DNA from: Candidatus Magasanikbacteria bacterium GW2011_GWA2_37_8
Lineage (GTDB): Bacteria; Patescibacteriota; Patescibacteriia; Magasanikbacterales; GWA2-37-8
DNA length: 36,331 nucleotides
Reading direction: 5' to 3'
NCBI GenBank assembly: GCA_000992085.1
Contig: LBTN01000004.1
Coordinates: 1-36,331 of the forward strand
Below, piece by piece: positions 1 to 8,651 of this stretch. Both the position numbers and the translations under genes were made by a program. A model generated the notes under the pieces. It saw nothing but the letters and a program-made list of their open reading frames with translations, was not told where the DNA came from and did no database searches. Position 1 is the first letter of the stretch, and every line of letters begins with the position of its first letter.

Positions 1-637
1 ACAAGAAGATATGGTGGAAATCATGTTAAATTTAAAGCAATTAGCTGTACGTGTTTATTCCGAAGAACCAGTAACTTTAACTCTTACAAAAAAAGGCCCA
101 GGTGTTGTTACCGCAGCTGATTTTGCCAAGAATGCTGATGTAGATGTAATTAATAAAGATTTGGTAATTGCCACTTTAACTAATAACAAACCTTTTGAAA
201 TGGAAGTAACCGTGGCTCAAGGTCGTGGTTATAGACCGGTAGAAGAAAAAGATAAAAAAAGTTATGACTTGGGCACGATCGTAATTGACTCTGTGTATAC
301 CCCAGTTAAAGATGTTGGTTACAAAGTAGAAAACACTCGTGTTGGTGATATTACTAACTTCGAGAAATTAACTTTATCAATCGAAACTAATGGTGCTATC
401 AGTCCAGAAGAGGCTGTAAAACAAGCTACCCAAATTTTAATGGATCATTTTTCCATTATCTTAGATAGTATGGGTACAGTTGGCGCTTCCGCTCCGGCAG
501 TTGTTGACACTGCTGCCGAAGTTTCCGAAGAAGCCACCGAAGAAGTTGGCACAGAAGTAGAGACTGATTTAGACAAACCAGCTAAAAAAGCTGTCAAAAA
601 AGTAGCTGCTAAGAAAAAAGAAACTAAGAAGAAGTAA
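1..637 (+). CDS. rpoA: DNA-directed RNA polymerase subunit alpha, 5' end outside window
   Basis: Reading frame open to the window start (..QEDMVEIMLNLKQLAVRVYSEEPVTL); RpoA NTD motifs through ISPEEAVKQATQILMDHF; followed by rplQ as in the conserved operon. C-terminus is a K/A/E-rich tail. Confidence 0.93.
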   Translation, partial: QEDMVEIMLNLKQLAVRVYSEEPVTLTLTKKGPGVVTAADFAKNADVDVINKDLVIATLTNNKPFEMEVTVAQGRGYRPVEEKDKKSYDLGTIVIDSVYTPVKDVGYKVENTRVGDITNFEKLTLSIETNGAISPEEAVKQATQILMDHFSIILDSMGTVGASAPAVVDTAAEVSEEATEEVGTEVETDLDKPAKKAVKKVAAKKKETKKK

Positions 638-647
638 TTAATTTTAT

Positions 648-998
648 ATGCGACACCAAAAGAACAAAGTTACACTAGACCGAAAAACTGGTCCACGTCG
701 CGCCTTAATGGCAAATTTGGCCGAGAGTTTAATTTTGTATGAAAAAATTAAAACTACCACTGCCAAAGCCAAGGCTCTACGTCCTTTGATTGAGAAATTG
801 ATCACCACCTCCAAAGCCAACACATTGGCCGCCCGACGTTTGCTTATGAAAACGCTATACACTCAAAATGCCATCAAAAAAATGATGGAAGTGATTGGAC
901 CGCGTTATGTAGAACGTAAAGGGGGATATACCCGCATTATTAAGTTGTCTAATCGTAAAGGCGACGGCGGCGAAGAATCTATTATTGAATTAGTCTAA
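648..998 (+). CDS. rplQ: 50S ribosomal protein L17
   Basis: MRHQ..KVTLDRKTGPRRALMANLAESLI..; directly after rpoA. Confidence 0.97.
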   Translation: MRHQKNKVTLDRKTGPRRALMANLAESLILYEKIKTTTAKAKALRPLIEKLITTSKANTLAARRLLMKTLYTQNAIKKMMEVIGPRYVERKGGYTRIIKLSNRKGDGGEESIIELV

Positions 999-1007
999 TT
1001 ATTTTGT

Positions 1008-1358
1008 ATGGCTAGAAGAAAAACAATTGAAATCGACGCTACTGGGCAAGCCCCAGGTCGATTGGCCACCAAAATCGCCATGATTTTAATGGGAAAAAAT
1101 AGTCCAACCTACGAACCCCATTTAGATTTAGGCGACAAAGTGCGAATTTTAAACGCTAAAGACGTTTTCTTTACTGGTAAAAAGTTAGAACAAAAACTTT
1201 ATCGTCATCATACTAATCATCCAGGTGGTTTAAAAGAAATTCCTGCTAAGAAAATGATGCAAGATAAACCGGAAGAAATTATCCGTCATGCAGTTAATTT
1301 TATGTTACCAAAGAATAAACTGCGCACTCCGCGTATGAAAAGATTGACTTTTAAGTAA
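1008..1358 (+). CDS. rplM: 50S ribosomal protein L13
   Basis: DATGQAPGRLATKIAMILMGK..YRHHTNHPGGLKE..AVNFMLPKNKL; precedes rpsI. Confidence 0.96.
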   Translation: MARRKTIEIDATGQAPGRLATKIAMILMGKNSPTYEPHLDLGDKVRILNAKDVFFTGKKLEQKLYRHHTNHPGGLKEIPAKKMMQDKPEEIIRHAVNFMLPKNKLRTPRMKRLTFK

Positions 1359-1365
1359 TTTTATT

Positions 1366-1770
1366 ATGACACAGATAACCAAAGAAACTATTAATCGTGC
1401 CGTCGGCCGTCGCAAATGCGCTGCTGCCCGGGTACGATTAACCAAGGGTGAAGGTAAAATTGTTATTAATGGCAAACCTTTATCCGAATATTTTCCTTAC
1501 TTTGAGGAACAACAAATGGTAATGTCTCCACTTGTGGCTGTTGACAAAGCAAAAGAGTATGATTTTTCGATCAAAGTAGCTGGTGGCGGCAAAAAAGGCC
1601 AAGCTATTGCTGTTCGTCATGGTATTGCTCGTGCTTTATTACGTTGGAACGAAGACTTCAAAAAAGCTTTAAAAACCCTAGGGTTATTAACTCGCGATTC
1701 CCGAGTAAAAGAACGCAAGAAATTCGGTCTCAAAAAAGCCCGCAAAGCCCCACAGTGGAGCAAACGTTAA
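1366..1770 (+). CDS. rpsI: 30S ribosomal protein S9
   Basis: AVGRRKCAAARVRL..GGGKKGQAIAVRHGIARAL..RDSRVKERKKFGLKKARKAPQWSKR. Confidence 0.97.
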   Translation: MTQITKETINRAVGRRKCAAARVRLTKGEGKIVINGKPLSEYFPYFEEQQMVMSPLVAVDKAKEYDFSIKVAGGGKKGQAIAVRHGIARALLRWNEDFKKALKTLGLLTRDSRVKERKKFGLKKARKAPQWSKR

Positions 1771-1782
1771 ACAAACACTTAC

Positions 1783-1809
1783 AAAACCGCCTTCATCTGG
1801 CGGTTTTTT
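1783..1809 (+). terminator. Rho-independent terminator after rpsI
   Basis: Perfect 9-bp stem AAAACCGCC / GGCGGTTTT, 7-nt loop, T-run. Confidence 0.88.
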
Positions 1810-1837
1810 GGTATTTGTGATAAAATTTAACCACAAT

Positions 1838-3277
1838 ATGTCTTATACTGTCGCTCAAAATACCTCATTTTTAACTGTAGCTTCGGTTTTGCAGAGGGCA
1901 ATTTCGTTTGTCTATTTTATTGTAATTGCGCGCATTATTGGGGTAGAGAATACCGGGGTTTATTTTTTTGCTATTACTTTTACCACTATTTTTACAGTGG
2001 TGGCTGATTTTGGGTTAAATCCGGTATTAACGCGTGAAGCAGCTAGATACCCTGAAAAATCTGAAGAGTTTTTTAGTACCGTATTTTTAACCAAGATAGT
2101 GTTTGGCGTGGTGGCGTATGGTTTGGTGGTATTTTTTATTAATCTGTTTAATTATCCAACCTTAACCAAAGAACTAGTTTATTTGTCGGGCCTAACCATG
2201 TTTTTTGATAATTTGCATTCCTCTTTCTATAGTTTGTTTCGTGCCCGCAAGAATCTTATTTATGAATCTATTGGTATTACTGGCTCGCAGTTTTTAACTG
2301 CTATTATTGGTACAATTGCACTGCTTAACCACTGGCCGCTACTCTGGCTAATTTTGGCCTATACTATTCCAAGCGGATTGAATGTTTTGTATTCTGGTTG
2401 GTTTGCTCATAAAATATATAATCTAAAACATTTTTGGTTGTGGCGTAAAGAATTATTTGTTGCCTTTGTGGTTTTTTCTTGGCCCTTTGCTTTGGCGGGA
2501 ATTATTAGCCGTTTTTATTCTTACAGTGATTCGCTGCTTATGTCCAAAATGTTATCACCTCAAGAATTGGGGTGGTGGAGTGTACCTTACAAAATTACTT
2601 TTGCTTTTCAATTTATTCCAGTGGCGCTGGTAGCTAGTGTATATCCGGCCATGAGCAGTTTTTATTTAGAAGAAAAAGAAAAAATCGGTGAGCTGTTTGA
2701 AAAATCTTGGCGATATTTGTTAACGATTGTTTTGCCCCTATCTTTTGGTTTGATGGTGTTGGCTTATCCGGTTATTACCAAAATATACAAACCCGAATAT
2801 GCGCCAGCTGTGCCAGTATTACAAATTTTATTAATCAGTTTAATTTTTGGATTTTTGGCGTTTACGACTGGCGCACTACTTAATGCTACCAATCATCAAA
2901 AAATACAAACCAGTTTACTTGGAGTTTCGCTGGTGATTAGTGTAGTACTTAATTTAATTTTATTACCACGATTAGGAATAATTGGAGCAGCCGTTTCGGC
3001 TACCATTAGTAATTTTGTATTACTTTTGGGTGGGTTTGTTTTTTCGCGTCGGTATGTAGTAATTTCGGGACGTAATTTATGGAAATATTTTAATCAAGCA
3101 TTTTGGCCAGCGGTTGTAATGGCGGTGGTTGTTTATTTGTTGGTGCAAAAAATTAATTTTCTTATCACTATTCCAATTGGTGTTTTGGTATATTTTATTC
3201 TGTTGTGGTTAACTGGTGGTATTGATCGAGAATTAATTAATAATATTAAAGCTAAAATTAAATTTACTAAAAATTGA
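1838..3277 (+). CDS. Polysaccharide/oligosaccharide flippase (Wzx/MATE-like)
   Basis: Polytopic membrane protein starting MSYTVAQNTSFLTVASVLQRAISFVYFIVIARIIG; the 1808 start overlaps the terminator, so 1838 is preferred. Confidence 0.85.
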   Translation: MSYTVAQNTSFLTVASVLQRAISFVYFIVIARIIGVENTGVYFFAITFTTIFTVVADFGLNPVLTREAARYPEKSEEFFSTVFLTKIVFGVVAYGLVVFFINLFNYPTLTKELVYLSGLTMFFDNLHSSFYSLFRARKNLIYESIGITGSQFLTAIIGTIALLNHWPLLWLILAYTIPSGLNVLYSGWFAHKIYNLKHFWLWRKELFVAFVVFSWPFALAGIISRFYSYSDSLLMSKMLSPQELGWWSVPYKITFAFQFIPVALVASVYPAMSSFYLEEKEKIGELFEKSWRYLLTIVLPLSFGLMVLAYPVITKIYKPEYAPAVPVLQILLISLIFGFLAFTTGALLNATNHQKIQTSLLGVSLVISVVLNLILLPRLGIIGAAVSATISNFVLLLGGFVFSRRYVVISGRNLWKYFNQAFWPAVVMAVVVYLLVQKINFLITIPIGVLVYFILLWLTGGIDRELINNIKAKIKFTKN

Positions 3278-3291
3278 TAACAATTCTTTTT

Positions 3292-3341
3292 TGTCATCCC
3301 GACTGTAACGGAGGGATCCCTCGGCTTCGCTCGGGATGACA
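3292..3341. repeat. REP/MITE-like palindromic intergenic element
   Basis: TGTCATCCCGA...TCGGGATGACA 11-bp perfect terminal inverted repeats enclosing palindrome GAGGGATCCCTC. Confidence 0.75.
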
Positions 3342-3370
3342 GTGTATGGAATTAAAAATAAAAAAATAGT

Positions 3371-4489
3371 ATGCAAAAAACTTTACTTATTACTCTTGAA
3401 TATCCGCCAATTGTTGGCGGGATTGCTTCTTATACATATAACCTAGCCAAACACCTACCCGCCGAGCGCGTGGTAGTGTATGCGCCCAAAGTGTTGGGTG
3501 GAAGCGAATTTGACCAAATTAACCCTTGGAAAACTTATCGCTACAAACCGTACTGGTCTTTTTTATGGCCCCAGTGGTTACGGTTGTTTTGGCAGGTACG
3601 TAAAATTGTTAAACAAGAAAAAATTGAACAGATTTATGTAAATCATGTGTTACCGGTTGGTTATGTAGCATATTTAATTAAAAAATTTTGGCGCGTACCA
3701 TATACTTTGTTTTTACATGGTACAGATATTAATTTGGCCACCGCCACTTCGGGAAAAAGAAAAAAATTTATTCGTTTATGTCGGTCGGCTTTTTTGGTAG
3801 TGGCCAATAGCCAATTTATGAAAGATAAATTAAGTAGTTTGGTAGAAAATTTGCCCAATATTCAGGTGGTTTATCCTTGCCCCGGAGATGAGTTTTTTAA
3901 TCCACCCGTACCAGCCGAAATCGAGCATTTACGTTCGCAGCTGGCCTTGAATGGTAAAAAAGTAATTCTTACGGTGGCTCGTTTGGCCGAAGGCAAAGGT
4001 TATCCGCATTTAATTCGATTGTTACCACAAATTTTAAATAAGGTACCAAATTTGGTTTGGTTGATTATTGGCGATGGGTCAAAGAAAAAAGTAATAATGG
4101 AAATGGTGCAAAAAAATAATCTACAAAATGTGGTACGATGGTTGGGACAGATGCCATATAACGAATTACCTAAATATTATCATCTAGCAGATTTGTTTGT
4201 ATTATTAACTCACAAAGATGAAACCGCCGAAGAAGGTTGGGGTACCGTATTTCTGGAAGCTGGGGCAACTGGTTTGCCAGTGGTTGCTGGGCGAGTGGGT
4301 GGTGTAGAAGAAGTAGTGGAGAATTTAAAAAATGGATTATTAGTAGATATTTATCAAGATATGAGTGTGGTTTCGGCGGTGGCAGATTTGTTGCGTGAAA
4401 AAGAATATGCTTTAACAATGGGTGAAACTGGTAGAGCAAGAGCAACAGATGAGTTTAGGTGGGAAAAACAAGTAAAAAAATTAGTTTAA
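3371..4489 (+). CDS. Glycosyltransferase family 4
   Basis: EYPPIVGGIASYTYNLAKHL..LHGTDIN..VARLAEGKGYPHLIRLLP..EEGWGTVFLEAGATGLPVVAGRVGGVEEVV. Confidence 0.9.
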   Translation: MQKTLLITLEYPPIVGGIASYTYNLAKHLPAERVVVYAPKVLGGSEFDQINPWKTYRYKPYWSFLWPQWLRLFWQVRKIVKQEKIEQIYVNHVLPVGYVAYLIKKFWRVPYTLFLHGTDINLATATSGKRKKFIRLCRSAFLVVANSQFMKDKLSSLVENLPNIQVVYPCPGDEFFNPPVPAEIEHLRSQLALNGKKVILTVARLAEGKGYPHLIRLLPQILNKVPNLVWLIIGDGSKKKVIMEMVQKNNLQNVVRWLGQMPYNELPKYYHLADLFVLLTHKDETAEEGWGTVFLEAGATGLPVVAGRVGGVEEVVENLKNGLLVDIYQDMSVVSAVADLLREKEYALTMGETGRARATDEFRWEKQVKKLV

Positions 4490-4511
4490 CTATTAACCCA
4501 AGTCAAAAAAT

Positions 4512-5369
4512 ATGCCAGATAAATATACTGCGGTATGGGTTTCACATTCTTCAATTAGTGATTGGTTGCGTTGTCCGCAAGCATATTTTTTACAAAACGT
4601 TTATCGTGATCCAAAAAATAATCACAAAATAAGAATTACCAAACCCAGTTTGGCTTTGGGTAGTGCGGTGCATGAAGTGTTAGAAGGAATTTCGCTTTTA
4701 CCCAAAGAAACCCGTTTTAATGAGTCGTTAGTAGATAAATTTGAAAACGCTTGGAATAAAGTAAGTGGCAAAAGGGGAGGGTTTGCTGATTCGGAAAGTG
4801 AATATCGATATAAATTACGCGGTCAAGAAATGTTGCGACGAGTAATGAATCATAAGGATATTTTAAGTGGACCAGCCGTAAAAATTAAAGAAGATTTGCC
4901 GCATTTTTGGTTATCGGAAGAAGATAATATAATTTTATGTGGCAAGATTGATTGGTTAGAATATTTACCCGAAATTGATAGTGTACATATCATTGATTTT
5001 AAAACCGGTAAAAGCGAAGAAGACCCAGATTCGTTGCAGTTGCCAATTTATCACCTGCTGGTTCATAATTGCCAAAAACGTAAAGCTGTTAAAGCCAGTT
5101 ATTGGTATGTAGAGTCTAGTGATAGTTTGGCCGAAAAAGTTTTACCAGATTTAGAAACTTCCAAAGAAAAAGTATTGGCTATTGCCCGCGATATTAAAAT
5201 GGCACGACAATTAAAACGTTTTAAATGTCCGGAAGGGGATAGTTGTAAATTTTGTCAGCCATTATTAAATATTACCAAAGGTTTTGGTGAATTGGTTGGT
5301 GTGGACGATTATGGTAGTGATATTTATATATTACCTCAAGCCGAAGATAAGGAAAGTGTGATACTTTAA
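4512..5369 (+). CDS. RecB-like PD-(D/E)XK nuclease domain protein
   Basis: SHSSISDWLRCPQAYFL..LALGSAVHEVLEG..VHIIDFKTGK..LPIYHLL..CPEGDSCKFC. Confidence 0.85.
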   Translation: MPDKYTAVWVSHSSISDWLRCPQAYFLQNVYRDPKNNHKIRITKPSLALGSAVHEVLEGISLLPKETRFNESLVDKFENAWNKVSGKRGGFADSESEYRYKLRGQEMLRRVMNHKDILSGPAVKIKEDLPHFWLSEEDNIILCGKIDWLEYLPEIDSVHIIDFKTGKSEEDPDSLQLPIYHLLVHNCQKRKAVKASYWYVESSDSLAEKVLPDLETSKEKVLAIARDIKMARQLKRFKCPEGDSCKFCQPLLNITKGFGELVGVDDYGSDIYILPQAEDKESVIL

Positions 5370-5371
5370 TT

Positions 5372-6079
5372 ATGGATTTGATTTCTGTTATTATTCCGAT
5401 TTACAATCAAGCGTGCGTATTGCGCCGATCTTTGGTATCACTCGTTAATCAATCGTATCGGCCGATAGAAATAATTATAGTTAACGATGGTAGTACAGAT
5501 AATTTTTCTGAGGTGATAAAAAATATTTTAGCCGAAGAGATTTTTAAAGAATTAAAAATTAAAGTAATTAACCAACCTAATCAAGGTGCGCCGGCGGCGC
5601 GGAATCATGGGTTTAGTGAGTCTACTGGCAGCTATGTTATTTTTTGGGACGCAGACACAATTGCTAAACCAGAAATGTTAGCTGTAATGCATCAAACACT
5701 TTTAAGCAGTGCCAACGCCAGTTGGGCGTATTCGCAATTTTGTTTTGGTTGGAAAAAAATGCGCGGAAGAGAATTTGATGTTGAATTGCTAAAGAAAAAT
5801 AATTACATTGATGTTACCAGTTTGATTCGTAGTGATGCCTTTTTGCCCTTTGATGAAAATTTAAAACGTTTTCAAGATTGGGATTTGTGGTTGACTTTGA
5901 TAGAGCAAGGAAAAAGCGGAAAATTTATTAATAAAGTATTATATAAAAAAATAACTAATCCCATCGGGATTAGTTCGTGGTTTCCTAGTTTCTTTTTTAA
6001 ATTACCTTGGCAAACAAATAAAGTAAAAAAATACGAAGTGGCCAAAGCAATTGTATTACAAAAACATCATTTAATTTAA
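5372..6079 (+). CDS. Glycosyltransferase family 2
   Basis: ISVIIPIYNQACVLRRSLVSLVNQSYRPIEIIIVNDGSTD..GAPAARNHG..FWDADT. Confidence 0.93.
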   Translation: MDLISVIIPIYNQACVLRRSLVSLVNQSYRPIEIIIVNDGSTDNFSEVIKNILAEEIFKELKIKVINQPNQGAPAARNHGFSESTGSYVIFWDADTIAKPEMLAVMHQTLLSSANASWAYSQFCFGWKKMRGREFDVELLKKNNYIDVTSLIRSDAFLPFDENLKRFQDWDLWLTLIEQGKSGKFINKVLYKKITNPIGISSWFPSFFFKLPWQTNKVKKYEVAKAIVLQKHHLI

Positions 6080-7056
6080 TTTTGTCGTTCGGAAAAAATA
6101 TTTCGGATAACGTCTTCCACTGGAATTTCGTTGATCAAAATATCATCAACCGGCAGCTGGTTTAAAATTTCACCAGCTGCTTTTTTTGTTTCACTTTTTT
6201 CAATTGCTAAAACAGCATGCCAGCCATCAAAATCTTTTACTTCACCATATTGGGTTAGCTGTTTTTTATCTACCTTACTAGTAAAGGTTAAATCAATAAT
6301 TTTTTGATGAACATATTTATTCATCAAATCAGATAATTGGCCGTCATAAATAATCACCCCAAAATTTATAATAATCACTCGTTGACATAAAGCCTCGATA
6401 TCTTCCATGTAATGGGAGGTTAATAAAATAGTGGTATTTTTTTCTCGGTTATATTTTTTTAAGAATTCTCGAATATTGTTTTGAGAAACTACATCCAAAC
6501 CAATCGTTGGTTCGTCTAATAATAATACTTTTGGTTGGTGAAGAAGCGCTGCTACTAATTCGCATTTCATACGTTGGCCTAAAGATAATTTACGCACTTG
6601 AACATTTAAAATGTCTTTAATATTTAAAAGTTCGGTTAATTCTTCAAGTGAATTATCAAATTTTTTCTTATCTAACTCGTAAATTTCTTTGTTTAATAAA
6701 AAAGTTTCCATGGCCGGTAAATCCCACCATAGTTGATTTTTTTGTCCCATTACTAAAGCAAATTGTTTTTGATAAGTAGCTTCACGTAACCACGGCGTAC
6801 TGCCTAGTACAGTGGCTGATCCAGAGGTAGGATAAAGAATGCCCGATAACATTTTTAAAGTGGTAGTTTTGCCTGCGCCATTTGGTCCTAAAAACCCCAC
6901 CATTTCTCCGGGTTGAATAGTAAAACTAATATCTTTTACTGCTTCAGCAAATAACTTTTCTCGTTTAACTAAAGTTTTTAAAGAGCCAAAAAATCCTGGT
7001 TCTTTTTTATAATAATCATAAGTTTTGCTGAGGTTTTTGATGTTGATAATATTCAT
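6076..7056 (-). CDS. ABC transporter ATP-binding protein, ABC-2 exporter type
   Basis: Walker A GPNGAGKTTT, signature LSLGQRMKCEL, Walker B VLLLDEPTIGLD, H-loop TSH. Confidence 0.93.
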   Translation of the reverse strand: MNIINIKNLSKTYDYYKKEPGFFGSLKTLVKREKLFAEAVKDISFTIQPGEMVGFLGPNGAGKTTTLKMLSGILYPTSGSATVLGSTPWLREATYQKQFALVMGQKNQLWWDLPAMETFLLNKEIYELDKKKFDNSLEELTELLNIKDILNVQVRKLSLGQRMKCELVAALLHQPKVLLLDEPTIGLDVVSQNNIREFLKKYNREKNTTILLTSHYMEDIEALCQRVIIINFGVIIYDGQLSDLMNKYVHQKIIDLTFTSKVDKKQLTQYGEVKDFDGWHAVLAIEKSETKKAAGEILNQLPVDDILINEIPVEDVIRNIFSERQN

Positions 7057-7062
7057 ATAAAT

Positions 7063-7857
7063 TTAACTAGAGGCGCTTGAATAACGTTTAAGAGCATAAC
7101 GCCAGAATAAAATTGCTAAAGAAAAAATAGTTAAAGAGAAAACTGTCATAATGGCCGCCCAATATATTGGTAATCGTTTTAGTAGAATAGCAACCGGAAT
7201 ATATGAAGTAAAGGCCAGTGGAAAAAAACTGTAAAAAAACCAGCGAGTTTTAGTAGAAAATATTTCTAAAGGATAACGAGCGAAAGAAAAGTAATTCCGA
7301 ATAGTGTCATTAATATTATCAATTCGTTGAAACCAGAAGGCTAGGGTATTGGCAATAAGAAATATAGAATATAATACTAGAATAGAAAAAGGTAAAAGAA
7401 TAAAAAATATTAGGTAATTTAACCAGTAAAATTCGAGGTGAAAATAGCTAATAACTACAAAGAATAAAACAACATCAATTAAAATTCTTAAAACCGCCCG
7501 CCATAAAAAGTATTTTAGACTAATTAAAAACAACGCACTTACTGGTTTGGTAATATAAAAATCTACCGATCCATCATTAATTATTTCTGGTAAGAAAAAT
7601 AAATAGTTGAAAAAAACACTTACCAATTCGTCCAATATTGTCCACACCATAAGAAGCAGATATACTTCACCGGCTGTCCAACCGCCGATACTGTTAGTTT
7701 GTGAAAAAATTACTTGTACAATAACAAAAGTGGTAAGCAAGCTAACGGTGTTCATAACCAACATTAGCCAAGCATCGTTACGATAGTTGGCAATGTAAGA
7801 AAAACTATTACTAAGTAAAACACGATAAATTTTCCAGTATTTTTTTATTGTTTTCAT
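7063..7857 (-). CDS. ABC-2 family transporter permease
   Basis: Six-TM-like hydrophobic protein adjacent to the ATPase; 4-nt overlap with the upstream permease. Confidence 0.85.
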   Translation of the reverse strand: MKTIKKYWKIYRVLLSNSFSYIANYRNDAWLMLVMNTVSLLTTFVIVQVIFSQTNSIGGWTAGEVYLLLMVWTILDELVSVFFNYLFFLPEIINDGSVDFYITKPVSALFLISLKYFLWRAVLRILIDVVLFFVVISYFHLEFYWLNYLIFFILLPFSILVLYSIFLIANTLAFWFQRIDNINDTIRNYFSFARYPLEIFSTKTRWFFYSFFPLAFTSYIPVAILLKRLPIYWAAIMTVFSLTIFSLAILFWRYALKRYSSASS

Positions 7858-8651
7858 ATACCTGAACCATCATACTGGCGCAAACCTCTACGCCATAAAA
7901 AACTAACAATTAAAGCAAGTATTAATAGCCATACTATCATAAGGGTTAATCCGTAAAATAATTCATAGCCATGAATTTGTTCTAGAAAAATTTGAGCTGG
8001 GAAATAGGCTAGATATTTAAAAGGTAAACAATTGGCAATATTTTGTAAAACAATTGGGAAAAAAGCTAAAGGAGCGAATGCTCCGGAAAAAACTTTGTAA
8101 AAGAAATAAATAAAATTATCTAAGGCTTTGTTTTCACCAAACCAAAATGATGTTAGTCCAGAAATCATTTCTAATAAATGCGACATAGTAAGTACGATTA
8201 AGCAAACCAAAGCAAATAGTATCCAAGTAAATGGTGATGAAGGCAGGCGGAAATAATCAGGGAAAAAGATGTAAATAATTATTGCTAAAACTGTAACCGG
8301 AAAAAAAGAAATTAAACGATAAGAAAATTCATGGATAAAAGCAAAACTAATGAAACTTAGTGGACGAACCAAGTGAATATTTAATTTACCCTGGACAATA
8401 TTGCGTTGGAAAATGCCACCAACATGAGAAGTACAGGTTTGGACAATAAAGGCCGTGATTAAGTAGTAGGTAATAATTGCAGTTCGGTCAAAACCAGCGA
8501 TAGAAGTGTTTTGTTTATAAATACTTAACCAAATAATTGGGAATATAATAAAAGGTGATAAATCGGCGATAAACCAAATTAACATTCTCATTCGATAGGC
8601 GAGATGTTGTTGAATATAAGTTTTAGTTAGTTGTCGGAATGCTTTTATCAC
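7854..8651 (-). CDS. ABC-2 family transporter permease
   Basis: Polytopic membrane protein paired with the second permease and ATPase. Confidence 0.85.
   Translation of the reverse strand: MIKAFRQLTKTYIQQHLAYRMRMLIWFIADLSPFIIFPIIWLSIYKQNTSIAGFDRTAIITYYLITAFIVQTCTSHVGGIFQRNIVQGKLNIHLVRPLSFISFAFIHEFSYRLISFFPVTVLAIIIYIFFPDYFRLPSSPFTWILFALVCLIVLTMSHLLEMISGLTSFWFGENKALDNFIYFFYKVFSGAFAPLAFFPIVLQNIANCLPFKYLAYFPAQIFLEQIHGYELFYGLTLMIVWLLILALIVSFLWRRGLRQYDGSGI

Noticed and set aside
4170-4445. Minus-strand ORF 4170-4445, and similar small antisense ORFs (644-862, 3661-3858, 18837-19151, 21245-21478)
   Set aside because: Fully inside conserved genes on the other strand, with no domain signature.
4512-5369. 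Possible Cas4 indicating a CRISPR-Cas locus
   Set aside because: No repeat-spacer array or other cas genes seen; RecB-like nuclease is the safer call.
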